A DNA stretch of 51,576 nucleotides from Roseomonas sp. (GTDB lineage: Bacteria; Pseudomonadota; Alphaproteobacteria; Acetobacterales; Acetobacteraceae), in the NCBI GenBank assembly GCA_020249505.1, contig JADCFN010000019.1, positions 1-51,576 of the forward strand, written 5' to 3'. The notes under the pieces are model-generated. The model worked only from the letters and a program-made list of their open reading frames with translations, was not told the origin of the DNA and made no database searches. This document shows, piece by piece, positions 1-8,847 of this stretch. Within the stretch, counting starts at the first letter, position 1. Each line of letters begins with the position of its first letter. The translations under genes and the position numbers were made by a program.

Positions 1-735
1 GCCGATTTCCGCGGCGGCGATGTGGCGATGATCTTCCAGGAACCCATGACGGCGCTTGACCCGGTTTTTACCATCGGGAGGCAAATCGCGGAAACCGTGC
101 AGCGCCATGAAGGCGCCAGCCGCAGCGCCGCCGATGCCAGGGCCTTGGAATTGCTGGAATTGGTGCAAATCCCCTCGGCCAAGCGGCGGCTTTCCGCCTA
201 TCCCCATGAATTATCCGGGGGCTTGAGGCAGCGCGCCATGATTGCGGTGGCACTGGCCTGCCGGCCCAAGCTGCTGCTGGCGGATGAACCGACCACGGCC
301 TTGGATGCCACGGTGCAAATCCAGGTGCTGCTGTTGCTGCGGTCCTTGCAGGAAAAGCTTGGCATGGGGGTGGTGTTTGTGACCCATGACCTTGGCGTTG
401 CTGGGGAAATCGCTGACCGTGTGGCGGTGATGTATGCCGGCAAGGTGGTGGAAGAAGGCCCGGTCGGCGCGCTGATGGCCGGCCCCTTGCACCCCTATGC
501 TAAGGGCCTGTTGGGGGCGACGGTCCATGCCGGCATGCGCGGCAAGCGGCTCACCACCATCCCCGGCGCGCCGCCGATGCTGGATAAGGTGCCCACCGGC
601 TGCGCCTTCGCGCCGCGCTGTGCCGAGGTAATTGAGGGCTGCCAAGCCGGGGTGCCCCCCTTGCGCCAAATCGTCCCCGGGCGGCAGGCGCGCTGCATCA
701 GGGTAGCGCCGAACGAGGGGCAGCCCCATATCTAA
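1..735 (+). CDS. Oligopeptide/dipeptide ABC transporter ATP-binding protein (5'-truncated)
   Basis: The reading frame is open from the first base, so the gene starts outside the window; about 244 codons remain of a usual 320-340. Missing are the N-terminus and Walker A. Visible are the Q-loop (MIFQEPMTALDP), the ABC signature as LSGGLRQR, Walker B (LLLADEPTTALD) and the switch histidine in VFVTHD. The C-terminal tail with PLHPYAKGLL and a Cys-bearing segment (CAFAPRC) is the oligopeptide/dipeptide C-terminal domain typical of DppD/OppD. It would power peptide or opine-type import at the cytoplasmic face of the inner membrane. Partner permeases and binding protein would lie upstream of the window. 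The specific substrate cannot be told. Confidence 0.93.
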   Translation, partial: ADFRGGDVAMIFQEPMTALDPVFTIGRQIAETVQRHEGASRSAADARALELLELVQIPSAKRRLSAYPHELSGGLRQRAMIAVALACRPKLLLADEPTTALDATVQIQVLLLLRSLQEKLGMGVVFVTHDLGVAGEIADRVAVMYAGKVVEEGPVGALMAGPLHPYAKGLLGATVHAGMRGKRLTTIPGAPPMLDKVPTGCAFAPRCAEVIEGCQAGVPPLRQIVPGRQARCIRVAPNEGQPHI

Positions 736-748
736 AAAAAGTGAAACT

Positions 749-772
749 TGCCGCGGCCTGCGGGGCGCGGCA
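749..772. terminator. GC-rich hairpin after the ABC ATPase gene
   Basis: TGCCGCG (749-755) and CGCGGCA (766-772) form a perfect 7-bp stem with a 10-nt loop, 14 nt after the stop codon. No T-run follows, so intrinsic termination is uncertain; it may only be a 3'-end stability hairpin. Confidence 0.3.
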
Positions 773-888
773 GAAGCCTTTCCGAGCTTGGCGCTCTCGC
801 CCGGCTCTTTCCTGCGGTGCGGGGCCGCTTTTGCGGTCGCGCTCTGCCTTGGTGCCGGTCCTGAGGGGGCGGTTTGGGTTGAAATGAT

Positions 889-2004
889 ATGCGCACCATC
901 ACGCAGCTAGGCCTACTTGCCCTGATCGCCGGCGCCGGCGCCGCCTGGCATTTCAAGGGTGAGGAATTTGGCCTGCCCGCGCCGCTACAATTGGTTGGGT
1001 TGCAACCCTCGGCAAGCCAGGGCCCCGCGCGCGGTGGCCCAACCGGTCCCGTGGGTGTTATCGTCCAGCCTGTGCGCACCGGACTGGTGGTGGATAGGGT
1101 TGAGAGTGTCGGCACGGTGCGCGCGCGCGAAGCCGTTACCATCACCGGCAAGATTGTTGGCATTGTCACGCATATCCGCTTCACCGAAGGCCAGAAGGTG
1201 CAGGCGGGTGAAACCCTGGTGGAACTCGATTCTGGTGCGGTTTCGGCTGAGCTCGATCAGGCGCGCGCGCTATTGGATGATGCGCGCAATCAATTGCAGC
1301 GCGCCCGTGGCTTGCAGCCCGGCCAGACCATCGCGGCGCAGCGGCTGGATACGCTTGAAGCCTTGTCCCGTCAGGCGGAAGGCCGCGTGCGTCAGGCGGA
1401 GGCAAAGCTTGAAGAATTGCGCGTGACCGCGCCCTTCAGCGGGCGGGTTGGCTTGCGGCAAGTCAGCCTGGGCGCACTGATCCAGCCCGGCACGGCCATC
1501 ACCACCCTGGATGATTTTTCCCGCGTGCGCGTCGAATTCGCCGTGCCGGAGGTTTTCCTGGCGCGGGTGCGCATTGGCCGGCAAGTCACCGCGCGCAGCA
1601 CCGCCTATGGCGATCGCCGCTTCAATGGTGAGGTGACGATTATTGATACGCGCATTGACCCCGCAACGCGCAGCGTGCGCGTGATCAGCGAATTCGACAA
1701 TGCGGATGAAGCGCTGCGCCCTGGCCTGTTCCTGAATGTGGAAATGGTGCTGGAAGAACGCCCAACCGCGCTGCTGGTGGCCGAGGAAGCGATTGACCCC
1801 GTTGGCGACCGCGCCTTTGTCTACGTAATCCGTGATGGGCGCGCCCGGCGCCAGGAAGTGAAGCTGGGGCTCCGCCTGCCCGGCGAAGTGGAAATCCGCG
1901 AAGGGCTCGCCGCCGGGGAATCGGTTGTCGTGCGCGGGATTCAGCGCTTGCGCCCGGATGCGCCGGTGCGCATCATCGAAACCGCTGCACGTCCGACAAG
2001 CTGA
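889..2004 (+). CDS. RND efflux periplasmic adaptor (membrane fusion protein)
   Basis: 371-aa HlyD/AcrA-family adaptor that would link an inner-membrane RND pump to an outer-membrane channel. The N-terminus (residues 3-20, TQLGLLALIAGAGAAW) is a hydrophobic anchor or signal. A lipoyl/barrel-sandwich half sits at about 75-105 (GQKVQAGETLVELDSG). An alpha-helical hairpin rich in Gln/Arg/Glu follows at about 108-165, then the second lipoyl half (APFSGRVGLRQVSLGALIQPG). A beta-barrel domain (FNGEVTIIDTRIDPATRSVRV) and a membrane-proximal domain close the protein. The 14-nt gap to the pump gene supports one operon. No clear Shine-Dalgarno precedes the ATG. No TolC-like channel gene is in the window and the exported substrate is unknown. 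Confidence 0.93.
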   Translation: MRTITQLGLLALIAGAGAAWHFKGEEFGLPAPLQLVGLQPSASQGPARGGPTGPVGVIVQPVRTGLVVDRVESVGTVRAREAVTITGKIVGIVTHIRFTEGQKVQAGETLVELDSGAVSAELDQARALLDDARNQLQRARGLQPGQTIAAQRLDTLEALSRQAEGRVRQAEAKLEELRVTAPFSGRVGLRQVSLGALIQPGTAITTLDDFSRVRVEFAVPEVFLARVRIGRQVTARSTAYGDRRFNGEVTIIDTRIDPATRSVRVISEFDNADEALRPGLFLNVEMVLEERPTALLVAEEAIDPVGDRAFVYVIRDGRARRQEVKLGLRLPGEVEIREGLAAGESVVVRGIQRLRPDAPVRIIETAARPTS

Positions 2005-2018
2005 GCAGGGCTGAACCC

Positions 2019-5000
2019 ATGGTCCTTTCCGATATCTCAATCAAACGGCCGGTTTTCGCCACTGTCATCAGCCTGATGCTGATCGTGCTTGGGCTGGCGT
2101 CACTGTATAAGATGCCGATCCGGGAATACCCGAAGATTGACCCGCCGATCATTCAGGTGGTGACCACCTATCGCGGCGCCTCGGCGCCCGTGGTGGATAA
2201 TCAGATTACGGAAATCCTGGAAGGTGCCGTTGCGGGGATTGAGGGGATCAAATCCATTCAATCCCAATCGCGCGATGAACGCAGCCAGATCACGCTGGAA
2301 TTCCGCCTGACGCGTGATGTGGATAGTGCCGCCAATGATGTGCGCGACCGTGTGGCGCGCGCCTTGGCGCGGCTGCCGGAACAGGCCGATACGCCGATTG
2401 TGCAAAAGGTGGATGGCGATAGCCGGCCCATTTTGTGGATCGCGCTCAATTCCGAAACCCTCTCACCGCTTGACCTGACCGATATCGCGCGCCGGCGCAT
2501 CGTGGACCGCCTTGCGATTGTGGAAGGTGTCGCGCAGGTCTTGGTGATTGGCGAACGGCGCTTTTCCATGCGCATCTGGCTGGATCGCCAAGCGCTCGCC
2601 GCGCGTGGCCTGACGGTGCAGGATGTGGAAGACGCGATCCGGCGGGAGAATGTGGAATTGCCCGGCGGGCGGCTTGAAAGCTCCGCCCGCGAATTGACCG
2701 TGCGCACCGACACGCGCATGAGCACGCCCGAGCAATTCCGCCAGGTGGTGGTGGCGCGCGGTACCGGGGGTGCGCAGGTATTGCTTGGCGAAGTCGCCAG
2801 GGTTGAGGTTGGCGCTGAAGATACGCGCGGCGGCTATCGTATCAATGGCCGGCCTGCCATCGGCCTTGGCATCCTGCGCCAATCCACCGCCAATACGCTT
2901 GCGGTTGCTGATGGCGTGAAGGAGGAATTGGAACGCATCAAGCCAAGCCTGCCGCCCGGCGTGGATGCCATTATCGGCTACGATGAAAGCCTTTTCATCG
3001 CGCAATCCATCTATGAGGTTGAGCATGCGCTGATGATCGCGCTGGCGCTGGTGGTGGGCGTGATCTTCCTGTTCCTGCGTTCGGTGCGCGCCACCATCAT
3101 CCCTGCTGTCGCCATTCCCGTTTCCATCGTGGCGTCCTTCATCCCGATGGCAGTATTCGGGTTTTCGGTGAATGTGCTGACGCTTCTTGGCCTTGTGCTC
3201 GCCATTGGCCTTGTTGTGGATGACGCGATTGTGGTGTTGGAAAACATCCATCGGCGGATCGAGCTAGGCGAGGATCCTTTGCTCGCTTCCTTGCTTGGCT
3301 CTCGTGAAATTGCCTTTGCCGTTATTGCGACAACGCTGGTGCTGGTTTCAGTCTTCCTGCCGCTGTCCTTCATGGGGGGCAATACGGGGAGGCTATTTAC
3401 GGAGTTTGGCATAGCCCTTGCCGCATCGGTGTTATTCTCGGGGCTGATTGCGCTGACACTCACGCCCATGATGTGTTCCAAGCTGCTGCGCCCGCATGAA
3501 GGTGAAGGGCTTTTGGTGCGCATGACAGAGCCTTTCTTCGTGGCGATGAATGAGGCTTTGCGCTGGACATTGGACAAGGCGCTGCGTGCGCCGCTGCTGG
3601 TGATGGGCGCATCGGCGGCCATGTCGCTTTTCGCCGTGGTGCTGTTCAATGTTTTGCCCAAGGAATTCGCCCCCACCGAAGACCGCGGCGTGGTGATTAT
3701 TCCAACCACGGGGCCTGAGGGCGCTTCCTTCCCCTATACCATCGAACATGTGATGCGCCTGGAAAGCCTGTTGCAGCGCTATCTGGACAGTGGTGAGGCC
3801 TATGCGGTCTTCGCAACCGTGGGCGGCTTCCAGCGCCCGGCCGTTGGCAATATCGCCAATGTCTTTGTGCGGCTGGCCCCCTGGAATGAGCGTGAGCGCA
3901 AGCAGCAGGCCATCGCTGCCGAGATTTTCCCGCTGGTCGCTGGCGTGCCGGGTATTCGCGGCTTTGCGCTGAACCCGCCCTCGCTCGGCCAGCGTGGCTT
4001 CCAGCCGCCGGTACAATTCGTGATTGGCGGGCCGGATTATGATACGCTGATCGCCTGGCGCGATGCCTTCCTGGAAAGGGCAAGGACCAATCCGCGACTG
4101 CTCAACCTTGATCACAACTTCAAGGAAACCAAGCCGGAAGTGCGCGTGGATATTGATCGGCGCAAGGCAGCCGATCTTGGCATTTCCATCGCCGCCGTGG
4201 GCCGCACCATTGAAACCATGATGGGATCACGCGAAGTGACCACCTATGTCGTGGGTGGGCAGGAATACAAGGTGATGTTGCAAGCGCCGGAATCGGCCCG
4301 GCTTTCGCCCTATGATTTGCAAAATGTCTTTGTGCGCACGGGCACTGGCGGGCTGGTGCCGCTTTCCAATGTGGTGACGCTGTCCGAACGCGCCCGCGCG
4401 CAGACCTTGTCGCGCCAGGATCGCGTGCGCGCCATTACCATCACAGCCTCGCTCGCGCCTGGCTATTCGCTGGGTGAGGCTTTGGATTTCCTTGATCGCA
4501 CCGCCAAGGAAGTGCTGCCGCAGGAAGCGCGCATTTCCTATCTGGGCCAAAGCCTCGAATTCCGCGAAAGTTCCGGCGCGCTTTACGTGACCTTTGCGCT
4601 GGCGCTGCTGGTGGTGTTCCTGGTGCTGGCGGCGCAGTTTGAAAGCTTCGTGCATCCCTTTGTCATCTTGCTGTCCACACCCTTGGCCGTGACAGGTGGG
4701 CTATTGGCGCTATGGGTGACGGGTCAGACGCTCAACGTGTTCAGCCAGATCGGCATGGTCTTGCTTATTGGCCTGATGGCGAAGAACGGCATTCTGGTGG
4801 TGGAATTCGCCAATCAGCTGCGTGATCGGGGCATGAGCATCCGTGATGCTGTGCTGGAAGCCTCTGTCGTCAGGCTGCGCCCGATTCTGATGACCTCCAT
4901 CGCGACAGTGCTGGGTGCCGTACCGCTTGCCATGGCAACCGGGGCGGGGGCGGAAAGCCGTCAGGCTTTGGGTGTGGTGATTGTGGGCGGCATTACGCTT

Positions 5001-5144
5001 TCCACGATCGTGACGCTTTACGCCGTGCCGGCGCTGTATTTGCTGCTGGCGCCCTATACCAAGCCGATTGGCGCCATTGCTGCCAAGCTTGCGGAATTGG
5101 AAAAGCGCCCTGCCACCAGCCACGGCCATCAGGCGGCTGAATAA
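2019..5144 (+). CDS. RND efflux inner-membrane transporter (HAE-1/AcrB family)
   Basis: 1041 aa, the normal length for a proton-driven RND drug/lipid exporter. The start is typical of the family (MVLSDISIKRPVFATVISL), giving TM1, followed by a large periplasmic porter loop. TM4 contains GLVLAIGLVVDDAIVVLENI with the proton-relay Asp pair. The second half repeats the pattern: LVFFLVLAAQFESF-like helix near 870 and GLMAKNGILVVEFANQLRDRG at about 925-945, carrying the conserved Lys of the relay. It ends in a short polar tail. Together with the adaptor 14 nt upstream it forms a MexEF/MdtABC-like two-gene operon. Substrate specificity cannot be read from the sequence. Confidence 0.96.
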   Translation: MVLSDISIKRPVFATVISLMLIVLGLASLYKMPIREYPKIDPPIIQVVTTYRGASAPVVDNQITEILEGAVAGIEGIKSIQSQSRDERSQITLEFRLTRDVDSAANDVRDRVARALARLPEQADTPIVQKVDGDSRPILWIALNSETLSPLDLTDIARRRIVDRLAIVEGVAQVLVIGERRFSMRIWLDRQALAARGLTVQDVEDAIRRENVELPGGRLESSARELTVRTDTRMSTPEQFRQVVVARGTGGAQVLLGEVARVEVGAEDTRGGYRINGRPAIGLGILRQSTANTLAVADGVKEELERIKPSLPPGVDAIIGYDESLFIAQSIYEVEHALMIALALVVGVIFLFLRSVRATIIPAVAIPVSIVASFIPMAVFGFSVNVLTLLGLVLAIGLVVDDAIVVLENIHRRIELGEDPLLASLLGSREIAFAVIATTLVLVSVFLPLSFMGGNTGRLFTEFGIALAASVLFSGLIALTLTPMMCSKLLRPHEGEGLLVRMTEPFFVAMNEALRWTLDKALRAPLLVMGASAAMSLFAVVLFNVLPKEFAPTEDRGVVIIPTTGPEGASFPYTIEHVMRLESLLQRYLDSGEAYAVFATVGGFQRPAVGNIANVFVRLAPWNERERKQQAIAAEIFPLVAGVPGIRGFALNPPSLGQRGFQPPVQFVIGGPDYDTLIAWRDAFLERARTNPRLLNLDHNFKETKPEVRVDIDRRKAADLGISIAAVGRTIETMMGSREVTTYVVGGQEYKVMLQAPESARLSPYDLQNVFVRTGTGGLVPLSNVVTLSERARAQTLSRQDRVRAITITASLAPGYSLGEALDFLDRTAKEVLPQEARISYLGQSLEFRESSGALYVTFALALLVVFLVLAAQFESFVHPFVILLSTPLAVTGGLLALWVTGQTLNVFSQIGMVLLIGLMAKNGILVVEFANQLRDRGMSIRDAVLEASVVRLRPILMTSIATVLGAVPLAMATGAGAESRQALGVVIVGGITLSTIVTLYAVPALYLLLAPYTKPIGAIAAKLAELEKRPATSHGHQAAE

Positions 5145-5228
5145 CGCCGCAGCCTCGGCTCAGGGTGATTTCACGCGCTGGATTTATCGGCTAGTTTCCG
5201 CCCATCTGAATTGATTGGGGAAGCGGTT

Positions 5229-6977
5229 ATGGCCGAGGCAAAGACAGGAAGAACAGGCGGCAAGCTTTTGGCCGATGCGCTGGTGGCACAAGGCGTCACT
5301 CACGCGTTTTGTGTGCCGGGTGAGAGCTATCTTGATCTGCTCGATGGCCTTTATTCCGTGCGCAATCGGCTGCAATTGGTGACCTGCCGCTTTGAAGCCG
5401 GCGCCATCCATATGGCAGAGGCCTATGGGAAACTCACCGGCAAGCCAGGTGTGGCCATTGTCACGCGCGGCCCGGGTGCCTGCCATGCGGCGATTGGCGT
5501 GCATGTCGCGCAGCAGGATTCAACGCCGCTCGTGCTGCTGGTCGGCCAAATCCCGGTGGAGGAGACAGACCGCGAAACCTTCCAGGAAGTTGATTATCGC
5601 CGCATGTTCAGCCCCATCGCAAAATGGGTGACGCAGATTGATGATGAAAAGCGCATCCCGGAATTGATGGCGCATGCCTTTGATGTGGCGGTGTCTGGCC
5701 GCCCTGGCCCGGTGGTGATTGCGATCAGTGAGGAAATGCAAAAGCGCATGGCGAATGTGCCGGATATCGGCCCCGCCACCGTGCTGCCGCCGCACCCGGC
5801 GCCCGATGCCGTTTCGCGCATGATGGAGATGCTGGGCAAGGCCAAGCGTCCGCTCGCGGTGCTGGGTGGCTCACGCTGGTCTGATCAGGGCAAGGCCGAT
5901 ATCCGCGATTTCCTGTTGGCGAATGATCTGCCGGTGGCGGTTGGCTTCCGCCGTCAGGGGATTTTCGATGGCAATTCGGAAAACTATGTCGGTGATCTTG
6001 GCGTGGGTGCCGATCCGGGCCTGGTGGCACACGCCAAGGATGCAGATTTGATCATCGCGATTGGATCGCGCCTTGGGGAGACTTTCAGTCAGGGTTATAC
6101 GCTGCTCGACATGGCGGGGGCGACGCCGATTGTGCATGTCTATCCCGAGCAATCTGAAATCGGGCGCGTCTATCGCCCCGCACTTGGTATCACGGCAGAC
6201 CTCAATGCCTTTGCCGCAGCGGCCAAGGCGGCAGCGCCTATCAAAAAGCCCGCCTGGGCTGGCTGGACGCGGGATTTGCGCGCCACGCGCATGAAGCAGG
6301 CGGCAGCGCCCGATTACGAAGGGCCACTCAATCTCGCGAAAGCCTTGCAGGATTTGGAAAAGGCTTTGCCGGCCAATACGATCTACACGACGGACGCCGG
6401 CAATTTCGCCACCTGGCCAACACGCTTCATGCATGTGGGCGCGGGGCAGGATTTCCTTGGCCCCACCAATGGTGCCATGGGCTATGCGGTGCCGTCTGCG
6501 ATTGGTGCCAAAATTGTGTATCCGGAACGGCCGGTGATTGGCTTTGTTGGCGATGGCGGGTTTTTGATGACGGGCCAAGAAATCGCGACCGCCTTCCATC
6601 ATTCGGTCAATCCAGTCATTCTGGTCTTCAACAACCAGATGTATGGCACCATCCGCATGTATCAGGAACGCACCTATCCGCATCGCGTTTCCGGCACGGC
6701 GCTGACCAATCCTGATTTCGCGCGCTTCATTGAAGCCTTTGGCGGCCATGGTGAGGTGGTGGAAAAGACCGAGGAAATGGTGCCCGCCGTGCAGCGTGCG
6801 CTCGCTTCCGGCAAGCCCGCCATTGTGGAAATCCGGATGAACCCGGAACAGGTGACCAATCGCGCCACGATTTCCGATTTGCGCGCGCAATCGGGCAAGG
6901 CTGCGCCGGCAGCGGCACTTCCTGCTACCGCCAAGCGCGGCCCGGCGCCGCGGCGAAGCGGGCCGCGCCCGCGCTGA
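5229..6977 (+). CDS. Thiamine-pyrophosphate-dependent enzyme (acetolactate synthase-like large subunit)
   Basis: 582 aa counting from ATG 5229, which has GGGGA 8-13 nt upstream; an in-frame TTG at 5211 is less likely. The three-domain TPP-enzyme plan is clear. The N-terminal PYR domain has CRFEAGAIHMAEAYGKLTGK, with the conserved Glu that activates the cofactor. A central Rossmann-like domain follows. The C-terminal PP domain has GDGGFLMTGQEI and NNQMYGT, the Mg-TPP binding motif. This family makes or cleaves bonds next to 2-keto acids (acetolactate synthase, glyoxylate carboligase, sulfoacetaldehyde acetyltransferase and others). No small regulatory subunit is adjacent, so biosynthetic IlvB is unlikely and the substrate is open. 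The last 25 residues are a basic Ala/Pro/Arg tail not expected in the fold. Confidence 0.88.
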   Translation: MAEAKTGRTGGKLLADALVAQGVTHAFCVPGESYLDLLDGLYSVRNRLQLVTCRFEAGAIHMAEAYGKLTGKPGVAIVTRGPGACHAAIGVHVAQQDSTPLVLLVGQIPVEETDRETFQEVDYRRMFSPIAKWVTQIDDEKRIPELMAHAFDVAVSGRPGPVVIAISEEMQKRMANVPDIGPATVLPPHPAPDAVSRMMEMLGKAKRPLAVLGGSRWSDQGKADIRDFLLANDLPVAVGFRRQGIFDGNSENYVGDLGVGADPGLVAHAKDADLIIAIGSRLGETFSQGYTLLDMAGATPIVHVYPEQSEIGRVYRPALGITADLNAFAAAAKAAAPIKKPAWAGWTRDLRATRMKQAAAPDYEGPLNLAKALQDLEKALPANTIYTTDAGNFATWPTRFMHVGAGQDFLGPTNGAMGYAVPSAIGAKIVYPERPVIGFVGDGGFLMTGQEIATAFHHSVNPVILVFNNQMYGTIRMYQERTYPHRVSGTALTNPDFARFIEAFGGHGEVVEKTEEMVPAVQRALASGKPAIVEIRMNPEQVTNRATISDLRAQSGKAAPAAALPATAKRGPAPRRSGPRPR

Positions 6978-6979
6978 AG

Positions 6980-7858
6980 TCAGCTTGGCCGGGGCGTGGG
7001 TTGCGGGCGCCCCGGCAAATTCATGCCGGAAAAACGCGTATCCAGATGCTCGATTTCAAGCCAACCCATATCGCGGCCGAATGGCTTGTAAATCGGGAAG
7101 GTTTTCAGAATGCCGAGTGTTGCGGCACTTTCAAGCGGTGAGATGAAGCTGCAATCCTGATCGCCGAAGTGCGGTTGCGCCATCCAATGCGTCAATTGCT
7201 CGGCGGTAATGGCGAAAAAGCCGCAATGCGGATTGGTCGCGCGCTGGAAGGTGAGCGGCTTTGCCCCTTGGCGGCCTTTCAGGAAACGCTCACCCGGCAG
7301 CGCCGCTTCAAAGGGCGCAAGCAGCCCTGGGCGTAGCATGCCATCAATATAGGTTTTCAGCGCGGGGCCGCGCGGATTCCATTCAAATCGATTAGGAAAC
7401 AGCACGCGCCGCCAACCGTAATCATCATGAAAGGCCAGGATGCGTGGGATCATATCACCGCCGGTTGGGCGGAGGTCATCTTCGGAAAAGGCGAAAACAT
7501 CATAGACATTGCGCGCATCGGCAAAAAGCTTATGCGCCGTGAAGCCCAGCATGCGCGGATTATCAAGCTTCGCATCATAAAGCCGCACCCCACGGGAACG
7601 GCAGTAATCAAGGTCAAGCAGGTGATCCTCGCCATTCACCAGCACGATGATGTCAAGCTGGTCCGCGACGCCCACCATGGGTTCGAATTTCTTGTGCCAG
7701 ACATTGATTCCATAGACCGGCCCGTAATGTCCGCGCCAGGAATCAATCACATTCCGGATCGCCGCCGCGCGCTGATCACGCCGATGCGCATCGGTGGAAC
7801 TGTGGTTTGATCCTTCCTCGGCACGAAAGAAATGTGCGATGGCGAGCAGAATGCGCAT
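6980..7858 (-). CDS. Unrecognised protein, possible GT-A-type glycosyltransferase
   Basis: 292 aa, no signal peptide or membrane helix. I do not recognise the family. The N-terminus (MRILLAIAHFFRAE) and a mid-protein acidic cluster (VFAFSEDDLRP, about residue 123) look like the first strand and DXD-type nucleotide-sugar site of a GT-A fold. A late FGDQDCSFISPLESA could be a second catalytic element. The start lies 2 nt after the stop of the UDP-glucuronate decarboxylase gene, so both are surely co-transcribed. A transferase using the UDP-xylose that enzyme makes would be a sensible partner. That function is inference from context and weak motif resemblance. Confidence 0.55.
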   Translation of the reverse strand: MRILLAIAHFFRAEEGSNHSSTDAHRRDQRAAAIRNVIDSWRGHYGPVYGINVWHKKFEPMVGVADQLDIIVLVNGEDHLLDLDYCRSRGVRLYDAKLDNPRMLGFTAHKLFADARNVYDVFAFSEDDLRPTGGDMIPRILAFHDDYGWRRVLFPNRFEWNPRGPALKTYIDGMLRPGLLAPFEAALPGERFLKGRQGAKPLTFQRATNPHCGFFAITAEQLTHWMAQPHFGDQDCSFISPLESAATLGILKTFPIYKPFGRDMGWLEIEHLDTRFSGMNLPGRPQPTPRPS

Positions 7859-7860
7859 GC

Positions 7861-8847
7861 TCAGGCGTTTCCTCTCGATAGCAGCTTGTCGAAATAGGCG
7901 ATGGTCTGCACCAAGCCCTGTTCCAGCGGGATGGTCGGCTCCCAGCCAAGCCTGCCGCGCGCCTTGGTGATATCAGGTTGGCGCTGGCGCGGGTCATCCA
8001 CTGGGGCAGGGCGGAACACCATGCGTGAAGCGGAGCCGGTCAGCCGGATCACGGCTTCGGCCAATTCAATCATGGTGAATTCGCCCGGATTGCCAAGGTT
8101 GATCGGCCCCGTGACATCTTCGGGTGAATCCATCAGGCGGCGCAAACCTTCGACCAGATCTGAGACAAAGCAGAAGGAACGCGTCTGCTTGCCGCCTCCG
8201 TAAATGGTGATGGGATCACCGCGTAAAGCCTGGACGATGAAGTTGGACACCACGCGCCCATCATTCGGGTGCATGCGTGGGCCATAGGTGTTGAAGATGC
8301 GCGCTACCTTAATCTGCAGCCGGAATTGCCGATGGTAATCGAAGAACAGGGTTTCTGCGCAGCGCTTGCCCTCATCATAACAGGAACGCGGCCCGATTGG
8401 GTTCACATTGCCCCAATATTCCTCGGGCTGAGGATGGACATTGGGGTCGCCATAAACCTCGCTCGTGGAAGCTTGCAGGATGCGCGCCTTCAAACGCTTC
8501 GCGAGACCCAGCATATTGATCGCGCCATGCACGCTGGTTTTCAGCGTCTGCACTGGGTCATGCTGGTAATGGATGGGCGATGCGGGGCAGGCGAGATTGT
8601 AGATTTCATCAACTTCGACATAAAGCGGGAAGGTCACGTCATGGCGCAGCAATTCGAAATAGGGGTGATCCAGCAGCTTTTCGATATTGGCCTTATTGCC
8701 GGTAAAGAAGTTATCGGCGCAAAGCACCTCATGCCCCGCGGCCAAAAGCGCATCGCATAAATGGCTGCCGACAAAGCCAGCACCCCCCGTAACCAGGATG
8801 CGCTTGCGCGCATGGTATTCCCGTTTGGTTTCGTTTGATTTTTCCAT
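7861..8847 (-). CDS. UDP-glucuronate decarboxylase (UDP-xylose synthase), extended SDR
   Basis: 328 aa. It converts UDP-glucuronate to UDP-xylose using bound NAD+. The Rossmann motif is [12 protein letters not shown] (about residues 18-29). [16 protein letters not shown] and [20 protein letters not shown] are close to family signatures. The catalytic set is Ser/Thr in STSEVYGDP and YDEGKRCAE (YxxxK). [20 protein letters not shown] and [13 protein letters not shown] are the sugar-binding part. ATG 8847 overlaps the stop of the upstream gamma-glutamyltransferase-like gene by one base (TGATG), which suggests translational coupling; a GTG one codon earlier is possible. The next gene begins 2 nt downstream. 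The product would feed capsule, LPS or glycan xylosylation. Confidence 0.94.
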   Translation of the reverse strand: MEKSNETKREYHARKRILVTGGAGFVGSHLCDALLAAGHEVLCADNFFTGNKANIEKLLDHPYFELLRHDVTFPLYVEVDEIYNLACPASPIHYQHDPVQTLKTSVHGAINMLGLAKRLKARILQASTSEVYGDPNVHPQPEEYWGNVNPIGPRSCYDEGKRCAETLFFDYHRQFRLQIKVARIFNTYGPRMHPNDGRVVSNFIVQALRGDPITIYGGGKQTRSFCFVSDLVEGLRRLMDSPEDVTGPINLGNPGEFTMIELAEAVIRLTGSASRMVFRPAPVDDPRQRQPDITKARGRLGWEPTIPLEQGLVQTIAYFDKLLSRGNA

